A stretch of DNA of 64,000 nucleotides. Origin: WSZJ01 sp964590435. GTDB lineage: Bacteria; Planctomycetota; MHYJ01; WSZJ01. Below the pieces are notes generated by a model. It worked only from the letters and a program-made list of their open reading frames with translations. It made no database searches and was not told the DNA's origin. The stretch lies in contig CAZPWT010000019.1 in assembly GCA_964590435.1 (NCBI GenBank), positions 20,327 through 84,326 on the forward strand, in the 5' to 3' direction. Both the position numbers and the translations under genes were made by a program. Below, in pieces: positions 8,025 through 15,385 of the stretch (position 1 is its first letter; each line of letters begins with the position of its first letter).

Positions 8025-9199
8025 GGCCGCCGCTCCCCCGCGAGCGTCGAAAGGCAGCCCTTCACGACGGTTTCCAGCCCGCGCCAGGGACCCGCGGCCT
8101 GGATACGCGCCGCGGAGCGGGCCGCGGCCGCTGCAAACGCCGGCTCCCCGAAGAGCCGCTTCAGCAATGCCCCCGGATCGCCGCCGTCGCGAAGGACCAG
8201 GGCGACCCCCGATTCGGCGAGCCAATCTGCGGAGAGACCCTGTTCAAGGTGAAGGGGGACGAGGAGCTGGGGGCGCCCGGCTGCGAGGGCGGTGCCCCCG
8301 AGTCCCGCCCCGCCGTGGTGAACGATGACCGACGACCGGGCGAGCACGTCACCGATGGCGGCCGGTGCGTCGAGCACCGGGATGCCTGCGCGGCGCAGCT
8401 TCGCACGGCTCGGGAGATCGAGCCCCCGGATGTAGGCCTCGCCGCCGATGCCCGTGGCGACCAGCGCGCCCAGCAGGTCCTCCGCGGGCCCCGCTTCTCC
8501 CGCAAGATACGCGAACCATCGCGGCTTTGCGGGAAGGGGGGAGGGGCCGGGGAGGTCATCGAGGGGGCCGACGGCGGGAGTCTCGCGGAAGGACCGGTAG
8601 GGGTCGAACTCGGGGAGCCCCGTGACGATTTCCGGACCTGCGTCGAAGACGGCGGGGACGGTGGGCGGGGCGGGGCGGCCGCGGCGGCGCTGGACCTCCG
8701 CGATCGAGGCGAGGAGGGTCGGGAGGGGCACGATGTCGTGGCCTGTGGGTTGAAGTGCGGGGAAGGCGGGGAGGTCCGAGGGTGGGGTGCAGAAGCCGGT
8801 GCCGGCCTGGATGACGGGGAAGGCGCCGCGGGCGGCGAGGGTCAGCGCCGGGGCATGGTCGGCGATCGCGAGGGAGGGGCGCAGGCGATCGATGAGGGCG
8901 TCCCAGGCGCGGAGAAGGGGCTCGAGTTCATTGGGATCGCTCCAGCCGGTGATGGAGAGGATATCGGCGAAGGAGTGGCACTTGAACGGTTCTTCGGAGA
9001 GGCGGGGAGCGCCGAACCTGAGGGGAGCCTGGAACACGGGGAAGCCCGATTCGCGAAGGAGGGGCCATGTGTCGGGCAATTCGCGGATGGCGAAGACTGG
9101 GGTGTGGCCATGGGCGGCGAGGGCGCGCGCGACGGCGAGGAGGGGGCGGACGTGGCCGAGTCCGCCGCCGAGTTCCCAGGCGAGGAGGATGGTGCTCAT
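8021..9199 (-). CDS. GT1-type (UGT/MGT-like) glycosyltransferase, paralogue of the next gene
   Basis: A 392-residue GT-B enzyme. The N-terminal motif is ELGGGLGHVRPLLAVARALA and the C-terminal donor-binding motif is VHHGGAGLGGTALAAGRPQL, which matches the classic HxGxGT pattern of family 1 glycosyltransferases better than its neighbour does. The two proteins align along their whole length (for example RAWDALIDRLRPSLAI against RGWDALIDLVRPDLVV). The ATG at 9199 opens directly on the first beta strand (MSTILLAWELGG). It is the first gene of a two-gene unit transcribed away from the ATP-grasp operon. Confidence 0.88.
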   Translation of the reverse strand: MSTILLAWELGGGLGHVRPLLAVARALAAHGHTPVFAIRELPDTWPLLRESGFPVFQAPLRFGAPRLSEEPFKCHSFADILSITGWSDPNELEPLLRAWDALIDRLRPSLAIADHAPALTLAARGAFPVIQAGTGFCTPPSDLPAFPALQPTGHDIVPLPTLLASIAEVQRRRGRPAPPTVPAVFDAGPEIVTGLPEFDPYRSFRETPAVGPLDDLPGPSPLPAKPRWFAYLAGEAGPAEDLLGALVATGIGGEAYIRGLDLPSRAKLRRAGIPVLDAPAAIGDVLARSSVIVHHGGAGLGGTALAAGRPQLLVPLHLEQGLSADWLAESGVALVLRDGGDPGALLKRLFGEPAFAAAAARSAARIQAAGPWRGLETVVKGCLSTLAGERRP

Positions 9200-9283
9200 G
9201 GGCGGAGGCCAGGGGAGTCGGGGGGCATGGGAAGCCGTGGAGGATATCGGGAGCGCGGAAGCCGGGGCAGGAGATTGTCGATG

Positions 9284-9312
9284 TTTTTATTTCTGTCGCT
9301 TCGAAATAAAAA
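9284..9312. repeat. AT-rich inverted repeat
   Basis: TTTTTATTTC (9284-9293) is repeated exactly in inverse as GAAATAAAAA (9303-9312) around a 9-nt spacer. A 10-bp perfect AT-rich dyad is notable in this GC-rich DNA, and it lies about 90 bp upstream of the glycosyltransferase start. It could be an operator or a weak terminator. Confidence 0.6.
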
Positions 9313-9418
9313 CCGGGATGTCAAAAACAAAACCGGGTCACGAAGAGCGATCGCCCTGGAACCCGCAAGAAATGGGGCTTGGCGGGCGACCGGTTAGGGG
9401 AAATTTAAGCAGCGCCCC

Positions 9419-9446
9419 TTGATCGTGCGGAATCGCACGCTATACT
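9419..9446 (+). promoter_or_regulatory. Promoter of the ATP-grasp/aminomutase operon with an internal dyad
   Basis: TTGATC (9419-9424) and TATACT (9441-9446) are 16 bp apart. The spacer holds the inverted repeat GTGCG-GAAT-CGCAC (9425-9438), placed where a bound repressor would block RNA polymerase. Confidence 0.6.
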
Positions 9447-9562
9447 AGGCCATGTGACGCGCGACGGCATGCCCCCAAAATGTTGGGGGTAGCCGGGGGG
9501 AGCTCCGGGAACAGCTCCCTAACATTCATCAGGCTCGTCTCATCGGATCAGGGGGATCGGCG

Positions 9563-10669
9563 ATGAAGGTCGCCTTAGTCTATAACCTCAAGAAGGACAC
9601 TCCACCCAGCGCCGACCCCTCGTCGCTGCCTCCCGACTTCTACGCGGAGTGCGACGACTTCGAAACCGTCGACGCCATCCGCGGCGCCCTCGCCGAATTC
9701 CACGACGTCTCCATGATCGAGGCCGACGAGGACGCCTACGAGAAACTCCGCGCCCTCCGCCCCGACCTCGTCTTCAACGTCGCCGAGGGCACCTGCGGCG
9801 CCGCGCGCGAAGCCCAGATCCCCGCGATCCTCGAGTTGCTGCAGATCCCCTACACGGGAAGCGACCCGGTCACCCTCGCGCTCTGCCTCGACAAGGCGCG
9901 CACCAAGGAAGTTCTCAGCGCGCACGGCATCCCCACCCCGCAGTTTCGCGTCGTCGAGACCCCGGACGACGTCGTCCGCATCACCCCGGGCAAGGGCGCG
10001 CTTCCCTCCCCCGGCAAGCCGCTTCTCAAGTTCCCCCTCGTCGTCAAGCCGCTCTCGGAGGGATCCTCCAAGGGCATCGTGAATTCCTCCGTCGTGCGCA
10101 ACGACGAGGAGCTCGGCCGCGAGGTCGCCCGCGTCCTCTCGCTCTACCGCGAGCCCGCGATCGTCGAGGAGTTCCTCCCCGGGCGCGAGTTCACCGTCGC
10201 GCTCATCGGCAACGGCGACGACCTGCGCGTCTTGCCGATCGTCGAGATCCGCTTCGACTCCCTGCCGCCCGGCGCCCACCCGATTTACTCGTACGAGGCC
10301 AAATGGGTGTGGGACACGAGCGACAAACCGCTGGAGATTTTCAGCTGCCCCGCGACGGTGGACGCCGACCTCGAACTCGATATCGAGTCGGTGTGCCTGC
10401 GCGCGTGGGACGCGCTGCGAATCCGGGATTGGGCCCGCATCGACGTCCGGTGCGACGCCTCCGGTCACCCCCAGGTGATCGAGGTCAACCCCCTTCCCGG
10501 CATCCTCCCGCAGCCCGAACAGAACTCGTGCTTCCCCAAAGCGGCACGGGCGGCAGGGTTGTCTTACAACGCGATGGTCCGGCGCATCCTCGACTCGGCG
10601 CGCGCGCGCCTCGGCATTGCTGCCGGGGGCGGCACCGTTTCTCCCCCGGCCCACTTCTCCCTGAGATAG
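9563..10669 (+). CDS. ATP-grasp ligase, D-alanine-D-alanine ligase-like
   Basis: A 368-residue ATP-grasp enzyme of the Ddl family. Visible landmarks are the N-terminal region ending RPDLVFNVAEG, the ATP-binding loop (FPLVVKPLSEGSSKGI, about residues 157-172), the adenine-contacting EEFLPGREFTVALIG, the metal-binding ARIDVRCDASG, and IEVNPLPGILPQ near the end. Ddl enzymes join amino acids through an acyl phosphate. The insertion between the N-terminal and ATP domains and the partner genes argue that this is not the housekeeping Ddl. It heads a four-gene operon with a second ATP-grasp ligase 10 nt downstream, a GNAT and a KamA-like aminomutase. The true substrates are unknown; a dipeptide or beta-amino-acid amide is an inference. 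Confidence 0.85.
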   Translation: MKVALVYNLKKDTPPSADPSSLPPDFYAECDDFETVDAIRGALAEFHDVSMIEADEDAYEKLRALRPDLVFNVAEGTCGAAREAQIPAILELLQIPYTGSDPVTLALCLDKARTKEVLSAHGIPTPQFRVVETPDDVVRITPGKGALPSPGKPLLKFPLVVKPLSEGSSKGIVNSSVVRNDEELGREVARVLSLYREPAIVEEFLPGREFTVALIGNGDDLRVLPIVEIRFDSLPPGAHPIYSYEAKWVWDTSDKPLEIFSCPATVDADLELDIESVCLRAWDALRIRDWARIDVRCDASGHPQVIEVNPLPGILPQPEQNSCFPKAARAAGLSYNAMVRRILDSARARLGIAAGGGTVSPPAHFSLR

Positions 10670-10679
10670 CGGAGCCCCT

Positions 10680-11708
10680 GTGAACCCGCGGCGGATCGCG
10701 CTCGCGTTCGATGCCACCCTGACGTCGCATCCGGGTGAAGCGCCGACGCACGACGACATCCGGGGGACGGTGGAGCTGGTGAACCGCGCGCTGGGGGAGC
10801 GGGGGTACGAGGTCGTGCTGCTGCCGGTCGAGAATACGGGTGCGATCGGGAAGCTGGTGCGGCGTGCGGCGCCGGACGTGGTGTTCAACCTGGTCGAGGG
10901 GATCGAGAGCGATTCGGAGGCGGAGGGAGCGGTGGCGCGGGCGCTCGAGGCGACCGGCGTGCCGTTCACCGGGTGTCCCGCCAAGGCGATTGACCTGGCG
11001 CTCGACAAGGAGCGCGCCAAGGAACTTCTCCGCTCGTGGGGGCTTCCCGTCCCCGCGGGGCGCGTCATGAGCGCGCCGGGGCCGGCGGACGGCCTCCGGT
11101 TCCCGCTGATCGTGAAGTGCCTCCGGGAGGATGCCTCGCTCGGGCTGACCGACCGGTCGATCGTGCGCGACGAGGCGCAGCTGCGCGAGCAGGTCGCGTT
11201 CATCACGGAGACGTACCGCCAGCCTGCGCTCGTCGAGGAGTACCTCGAGGGGCGCGAGTTCAATCTCGCCATCGTCGGCCCGCGCCCGCTCGCGCTTCCG
11301 ATCAGCGAGATCGACTTCTCGACCATGCCCGCCGGCAAGCCGCGGTTCGTCTCCTACGACGCCAAGTGGGTCCCCGACTCGGTCGAGTACCGCGCAACGG
11401 TGCCGCTCTGCCCCGCGCCGATCGACGGCCCTTCCGCCGCGCGCCTCCGCCGCCTCGCGCTCCGCGCGTTCCGCCTTTGCGGCTGCCGCGACGTGGCCCG
11501 CGTCGACCTTCGCACCGACTCCAACGGAAAACCGTTCATCCTCGAAGTCAACCCCAACCCCGACCTCTCCCCCGACGCCGGCCTCGCCCGCAGCGCGCGG
11601 GCCCACGGCTGGACGTGGGAGGGACTGGTCGAACGCCTCGCCCTCTGGGCCTGGCGGAGGAGCCCCCGTGCTGTCCATGCTCGCCCTTCGCGCCCTGCAG
11701 CCCGCTGA
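10680..11708 (+). CDS. Second ATP-grasp ligase of the Ddl type
   Basis: A 342-residue paralogue of the preceding gene, starting with GTG at 10680. It has matching landmarks: DVVFNLVEGIESDSEAEGAV in the N-terminal domain, FPLIVKCLREDASLGLT as the ATP loop, VEEYLEGREFNLAIVG, ARVDLRTDSNGKPFILEVNP and NPDLSPDAGLARSA. The normal Ddl catalytic loop serine region is replaced by EDASLG. The last 41 nt overlap the GNAT gene, so translation is probably coupled. Two adjacent Ddl-like ligases suggest stepwise addition of two amino acids or two different acceptors. Confidence 0.85.
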   Translation: MNPRRIALAFDATLTSHPGEAPTHDDIRGTVELVNRALGERGYEVVLLPVENTGAIGKLVRRAAPDVVFNLVEGIESDSEAEGAVARALEATGVPFTGCPAKAIDLALDKERAKELLRSWGLPVPAGRVMSAPGPADGLRFPLIVKCLREDASLGLTDRSIVRDEAQLREQVAFITETYRQPALVEEYLEGREFNLAIVGPRPLALPISEIDFSTMPAGKPRFVSYDAKWVPDSVEYRATVPLCPAPIDGPSAARLRRLALRAFRLCGCRDVARVDLRTDSNGKPFILEVNPNPDLSPDAGLARSARAHGWTWEGLVERLALWAWRRSPRAVHARPSRPAAR

Positions 11709-12153
11709 CGCCCCCGTCCTCGGGCGGCTTCTGCGCGACGCGGGAAATTTCAGCGAAGCGGAAGTCGCCGTCGGGGTCGAGGTGATCGAGGCCGGGCTGC
11801 GGCCCGGGCAGAAGGACTACGAATTCGTCGTGGCCGAGGAGGACGGGAACGTCCTCGGCTACGCGTGCTGGGGACTGGCCAGCCTGAGCGACGGCACCTG
11901 GGATCTGTACTGGGTCGCGGTGGACCCCCGGGGCCGCGGTCGCGGGATCGGAAGGATGCTCGTGGAGCACTGCGAGGAAAAAGTTCGCGAGGCGCGCGGA
12001 AGATCGCTTCTCGTCGAAACCTCCTCGCGGGCCGGGTACGAAGGCACGCTCGCCTTCTACCGGGCCCTCAACTACGAAGTGCTCGTGCGGCTCCGCGACT
12101 ACTACACCGCCGGGGACGACAAAATCGTGCTCGGAAAGTACTTCTCTTATTAG
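11668..12153 (+). CDS. GNAT-family N-acetyltransferase
   Basis: A 161-residue GNAT domain protein. Motif A is clear: WDLYWVAVDPRGRGRGIGRM, with the acetyl-CoA pyrophosphate loop RGRGIG at about residues 91-96. Motif B follows in TLAFYRALNYEV. Start GTG 11668 is preferred over ATG 11677 because GGCGGAGG ends 7 nt before it; it lies inside the end of the previous gene. In the known ablA-ablB pathway a lysine 2,3-aminomutase makes beta-lysine and a GNAT acetylates it to N-epsilon-acetyl-beta-lysine, an osmolyte. The gene order GNAT then aminomutase invites that comparison, but AblB proteins are longer and no ATP-grasp ligase belongs to that pathway. Confidence 0.85.
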   Translation: MLSMLALRALQPADAPVLGRLLRDAGNFSEAEVAVGVEVIEAGLRPGQKDYEFVVAEEDGNVLGYACWGLASLSDGTWDLYWVAVDPRGRGRGIGRMLVEHCEEKVREARGRSLLVETSSRAGYEGTLAFYRALNYEVLVRLRDYYTAGDDKIVLGKYFSY

Positions 12154-12162
12154 GAGCGCGTC

Positions 12163-13299
12163 GTGGAAGACTGGCAGCGACTTCTCGCGGAAGGCGTGAA
12201 CAACGCGAAGCAGTGGTGCGAGGAATTCCCGGAGCAGGATCCGCTCGTGGCGAAGAGGGTGGACGACGTGTTCCAGCTTCGGGTGAACAAGTACTGGCTG
12301 GACCTGATGAAGTCGAAAGGGAGCCCGGAGCACCTGATGAAACAGGTGGCGCCGGACGAGCGGGAGCTGGACGACCAGTTCGGGTTTGACGACCCGCTGG
12401 CGGAGGAAAAGATGAGCCCGGTCCCCGGGCTCGTGCACCGCTATCCCGACCGGGTCCTGTTCTATGTGGCCCACCAGTGCGCGTTCTACTGCCGGTACTG
12501 CACGAGGAAGCGCAAGGTCAGCGACCCTGAGAGCATCTCGAAGGATCAGCTGAAGAAGGCGTACGACTACATCCGGGCGCACCCGGAGATCCGGGACGTG
12601 GTGTTGTCGGGCGGCGACCCGCTGATGCTGAAGGACGACCCGCTGGTGGAGATCATTTCCAACCTGCGCGCGATCCCGCACGTCGAGGTGATCCGGATCG
12701 GCACGCGGATCCCGAGCGCCCTTCCCCAGAGAGTCACGCCGGAGCTGCTGGACCGGCTGAAGAAGTTCCACCCGATCTGGATGATGGTGCATTTCGACCA
12801 TCCGGACGAGCTGACGCTGGAGGCGGTGTCGTGCCTGAACAGGATGGCGGACGCGGGTTTCCCGATGATGAACCAGACGGTGCTGTTGAAGGACGTGAAC
12901 GACAACGTGCCGGCGCTGGCGAAGCTGTTCAAGGGGCTGCTGGCGGCGCGGTGCCGGCCGTACTACCTCTACCAGGCCGACATCACGAAGGGGACGAACC
13001 ATTTCCGGACGACGGTGGAGAAGGGGCTGGAGATCATGCGGGGGCTGCGCGGCTGGATCAGCGGCATCGCGATCCCGCACTACGTGATCGACGCCCCGGG
13101 CGGCGGCGGCAAGATCCCGATGGTGCCGAACTACGTCGAGAAATGGGCGGACGGGAAGCTGGTGCTGCGGAACTTCAAGGGGACGGTGCACGAGTACCCG
13201 GAGGTGGTGGAGGACCCGGCGGACCCGGTGGTGATGGTGAGGAACGGACCGTACGGGAACCGGGGGGTGACGGGGTGCGAAGGGATAGATGCGGATTGA
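12163..13299 (+). CDS. KamA-family radical SAM aminomutase (lysine 2,3-aminomutase-like)
   Basis: A 378-residue radical SAM enzyme starting with GTG. The iron-sulfur cluster motif CAFYCRYC lies at residues 106-113, SAM-binding follows in VVLSGGDPLML, and PLP and substrate features of the KamA family are present: DITKGTNHFRT near residue 275 and YVIDAPGGGGKI near 300, the aspartate of which binds the substrate amino group in lysine 2,3-aminomutase. Family members interconvert alpha- and beta-lysine or related amino acids; EpmB and glutamate 2,3-aminomutase are alternatives. It is the last gene of the ATP-grasp-ATP-grasp-GNAT-aminomutase unit, 9 nt after the GNAT stop. The exact substrate is not assigned. 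Confidence 0.9.
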   Translation: MEDWQRLLAEGVNNAKQWCEEFPEQDPLVAKRVDDVFQLRVNKYWLDLMKSKGSPEHLMKQVAPDERELDDQFGFDDPLAEEKMSPVPGLVHRYPDRVLFYVAHQCAFYCRYCTRKRKVSDPESISKDQLKKAYDYIRAHPEIRDVVLSGGDPLMLKDDPLVEIISNLRAIPHVEVIRIGTRIPSALPQRVTPELLDRLKKFHPIWMMVHFDHPDELTLEAVSCLNRMADAGFPMMNQTVLLKDVNDNVPALAKLFKGLLAARCRPYYLYQADITKGTNHFRTTVEKGLEIMRGLRGWISGIAIPHYVIDAPGGGGKIPMVPNYVEKWADGKLVLRNFKGTVHEYPEVVEDPADPVVMVRNGPYGNRGVTGCEGIDAD

Positions 13300-13390
13300 T
13301 TTCCGGCGGCGGCGAGGGTTGAATTCCGGGTTCTCGCACTTGATCCGGAGTCATTCCACCCGCTGTCGGGTTCGACAAAGGAGACCGTCC

Positions 13391-15082
13391 ATGAGGCTGG
13401 CCCTTGCTGTCCTGCTGCTGATGACCGCCATGGCGTCGGCGCAGGTCGTCGCCCCGTACACCGAGAATTTCGACAGCGGGCTTCCCGCCGGCTGGACGAT
13501 CAGCAATTCGAGCGCCGAGGGTGTCGGCTGGGCTGTGGATGGGGACCCGGGGATCGTCCGGATCGGCAACGGACTGGGCGGCTCGGGTGTGGACGGGCCG
13601 ACGGCCGGGGGAAGCGCGGGCTCCCTGAACTACAACGACGGGATCAATTACGAAGAAGACATCGCGAAGGGAGCGAACAAGGGGACCGCGACGAGCCCGG
13701 TTATCGACGTGAGCGCGCTGGGCGGGTCCGTGATGGTCTCCTTTGACTTGAACATGGAGACGGATTTCTACCTGACCCAGGACCCGTTTCTCGACTATTT
13801 CACGATGACGATCACTGACGAATTCGGGAACTCCAACGTCTACGACTTCGGGGATAACACCGCCGTCCCCCCGCTGTTTTTCTACACGCTGCATTCCGGG
13901 CCGATGGGGACCTTTCGGCGCGTTGGGTTCGAAGTGATCTCCGCCGGGACCCTTGATCCGACCACGACAACGATCCAGCTCGACTTCAGGTTCGCGTGTG
14001 ACGGCGCGAACGACGCCTACAACGGGATCTTCATCGACAACCTGCAGGTGTGCAGCGACAGCCTCGTTCCCTCGACGCCCTCGAACCTCCTCCCCCTGGA
14101 CGGCTCGATCGTCGCGGGCGGCGTCGGCGTCCCCGTCAACCTGGATTGGACGGACTCGGTGGATTCGACGGATTGCGGTACCGGGGCCATCTGGGTCTAC
14201 CTGGTCGAAGTCCTGGATGCCGCCAGTCTGTCCGTCTACAGCAACACGACGGACGACTCGCGCGACACGATCCTCGCGGGACTTCCCCCGGGCACGTATC
14301 ACTGGCATGTGCTGGCCGTCGACGGAGCTTTCCTGCTCTCACCTCTTTCCGCCGACACGTTCTTCACCATCGAAGCCGCACTGCCGCCGGACGCGCCGGA
14401 CTCCCTGTTCGTCAACGAGAGCCCGGATGGCGCTCAGTCCGGGGACGCCGGGTTCGTGGACCCGGTCGTCGACCAGACCCCCGCGTTCAGCGCCCTCTAT
14501 CGCGATCCCAATACGGTCGACTCCGCCATCGGCCTGCGGTTCCAGGTGACCGATGACCTGACCTTCGCGACCCTCCTCTTCGACTCCGGGACCGTCGGGA
14601 TCTCCCCGCCGCTTCCCAAGGATGCCCGCTGTCCGGACCTTACGATCAATGTGAGCCTGCAGCGGGACACCGTGCACTACTGGCGGATCCAGTTCACCGA
14701 CGCCTCGGGGTTCACGGGGCCGTTCAGCGTCCCCCAGTCGTTCCGGATCGGCGACGACTTCGAATTCGGCGTCCGTCACGGTTCCACGCACCATGGGCAC
14801 CGCTGCTACGTCGCCACGGCCGCGTTCGGCGGAGTGACCCCCGAGGTCGCGTCCATCGCCGGGGTCCGGGAAGGGCTTCTGGAGACGCTGGCGCCGGGGC
14901 GGATCTTCAGCCGCTGGTACGCCACGGCGGGGGCGCCGCTTTCGACGGCCGCGGCGGCGCAGGCGCCGCTCGTCCGGGGATTCCTCCGGCCGGCCGGGGC
15001 CGCGGCCTCGTCGCCGCTGGCGGGGTTGGCGGTCGCGCTGCTGATCCTGGGGATCGTCACGGCGGGCGTCAGGCGAAGCTGA
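13391..15082 (+). CDS. Secreted protein with CFI-box-CTERM anchor
   Basis: The 563-residue product has a signal peptide (MRLALAVLLLMTAMASAQ) and an N-terminal jelly-roll-like domain (ENFDSGLPAGWTISNSS, common in MAM-like or adhesin repeats). Two fibronectin-like segments follow (around residues 225-330 and 335-460, each with a HYW/YHW motif). The end carries a sorting region of the CFI-box-CTERM type, with CYVATAAFG at residues 472-480 in place of the usual CFIATAAYG, then SRWYATAGAP, a hydrophobic helix and RRS. In this class the cysteine is thought to be processed, leaving the protein on the cell surface. It is monocistronic with a strong terminator at 15105-15149. The ATG at 13391 follows AAAGGAGA by 6 nt. 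Confidence 0.85.
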   Translation: MRLALAVLLLMTAMASAQVVAPYTENFDSGLPAGWTISNSSAEGVGWAVDGDPGIVRIGNGLGGSGVDGPTAGGSAGSLNYNDGINYEEDIAKGANKGTATSPVIDVSALGGSVMVSFDLNMETDFYLTQDPFLDYFTMTITDEFGNSNVYDFGDNTAVPPLFFYTLHSGPMGTFRRVGFEVISAGTLDPTTTTIQLDFRFACDGANDAYNGIFIDNLQVCSDSLVPSTPSNLLPLDGSIVAGGVGVPVNLDWTDSVDSTDCGTGAIWVYLVEVLDAASLSVYSNTTDDSRDTILAGLPPGTYHWHVLAVDGAFLLSPLSADTFFTIEAALPPDAPDSLFVNESPDGAQSGDAGFVDPVVDQTPAFSALYRDPNTVDSAIGLRFQVTDDLTFATLLFDSGTVGISPPLPKDARCPDLTINVSLQRDTVHYWRIQFTDASGFTGPFSVPQSFRIGDDFEFGVRHGSTHHGHRCYVATAAFGGVTPEVASIAGVREGLLETLAPGRIFSRWYATAGAPLSTAAAAQAPLVRGFLRPAGAAASSPLAGLAVALLILGIVTAGVRRS

Positions 15083-15104
15083 GGCATCCGGATCCGTCGA
15101 CCAC

Positions 15105-15149
15105 CCCGGCCCGGGAGGATTCAACCTCTTCCCGGGCCGGGTTTGTTAA
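15105..15149 (+). terminator. Intrinsic terminator after the CFI-box protein
   Basis: An 11-bp GC stem, CCCGGCCCGGG (15105-15115) with CCCGGGCCGGG (15131-15141), is extended by AGG/CCT in the loop and followed by TTTGTT. Confidence 0.85.
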
Positions 15150-15189
15150 TGAAGGCAGGTTTGGGGGCCCGAAACATCCGACATTTTGT

Positions 15190-15219
15190 TTGACCTCTCC
15201 CCCACCCCGCGGCTACAAC
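15190..15219 (+). promoter_or_regulatory. Promoter of the outer-membrane barrel gene
   Basis: TTGACC (15190-15195) and TACAAC (15214-15219) are separated by 18 bp. Transcription should start near 15226, leaving a leader of about 160 nt. Confidence 0.55.
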
Positions 15220-15225
15220 GCACGC

Positions 15226-15385
15226 CTTATTCGCGGCGCTCTGGCGTGTTCGCGGGGGTGTCGCAAGAGGGGAAAGTCCCGGCGAAGGCCGGGTGTCATC
15301 CGTCGCCGTCCGCCGGGGGTGGCGTTTCTCCGGGCAAGCCCGGGGGGTCGCCGAACGGTCCTGCGATTCAGCCAAGGAGGGTAGC
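15226..15385 (+). promoter_or_regulatory. Long structured 5' leader of unknown class
   Basis: The predicted leader contains two tight GC hairpins: CCCGGC-GAAG-GCCGGG (15278-15293) and CCGGG-CAAG-CCCGG (15330-15343). It then ends in a strong ribosome binding site, AAGGAGG at 15374-15380. The conserved elements of cobalamin, FMN, glycine or cyclic-di-GMP riboswitches are not present as far as I can see by eye. It may be a cis-regulatory RNA or merely a stable leader. Confidence 0.4.

Larger units (their letters stand above)
9200..9562. other. 363-bp divergent intergenic region
   Basis: No gene is seen here. It holds an AT-rich stem-loop (9284-9312), a minus-strand TTGACA (9324-9319) that may be the -35 of the glycosyltransferase pair, and the promoter of the ATP-grasp operon (9419-9446). 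The G-rich first 80 bp look like plain leader. Confidence 0.6.
15083..15385. other. Intergenic region: terminator, promoter and structured leader
   Basis: This 303-bp gap contains the terminator of the CFI-box gene, a promoter at 15190-15219 and about 160 nt of transcribed leader for the outer-membrane protein. No coding sequence is supported. Confidence 0.7.

Noticed and set aside
15226..15385. RNase P or cobalamin riboswitch in the barrel leader
   Set aside because: A short GGGGAAAGTCC-like stretch recalls RNase P, but the region is too short and other conserved parts are missing; the B12-box is also absent.
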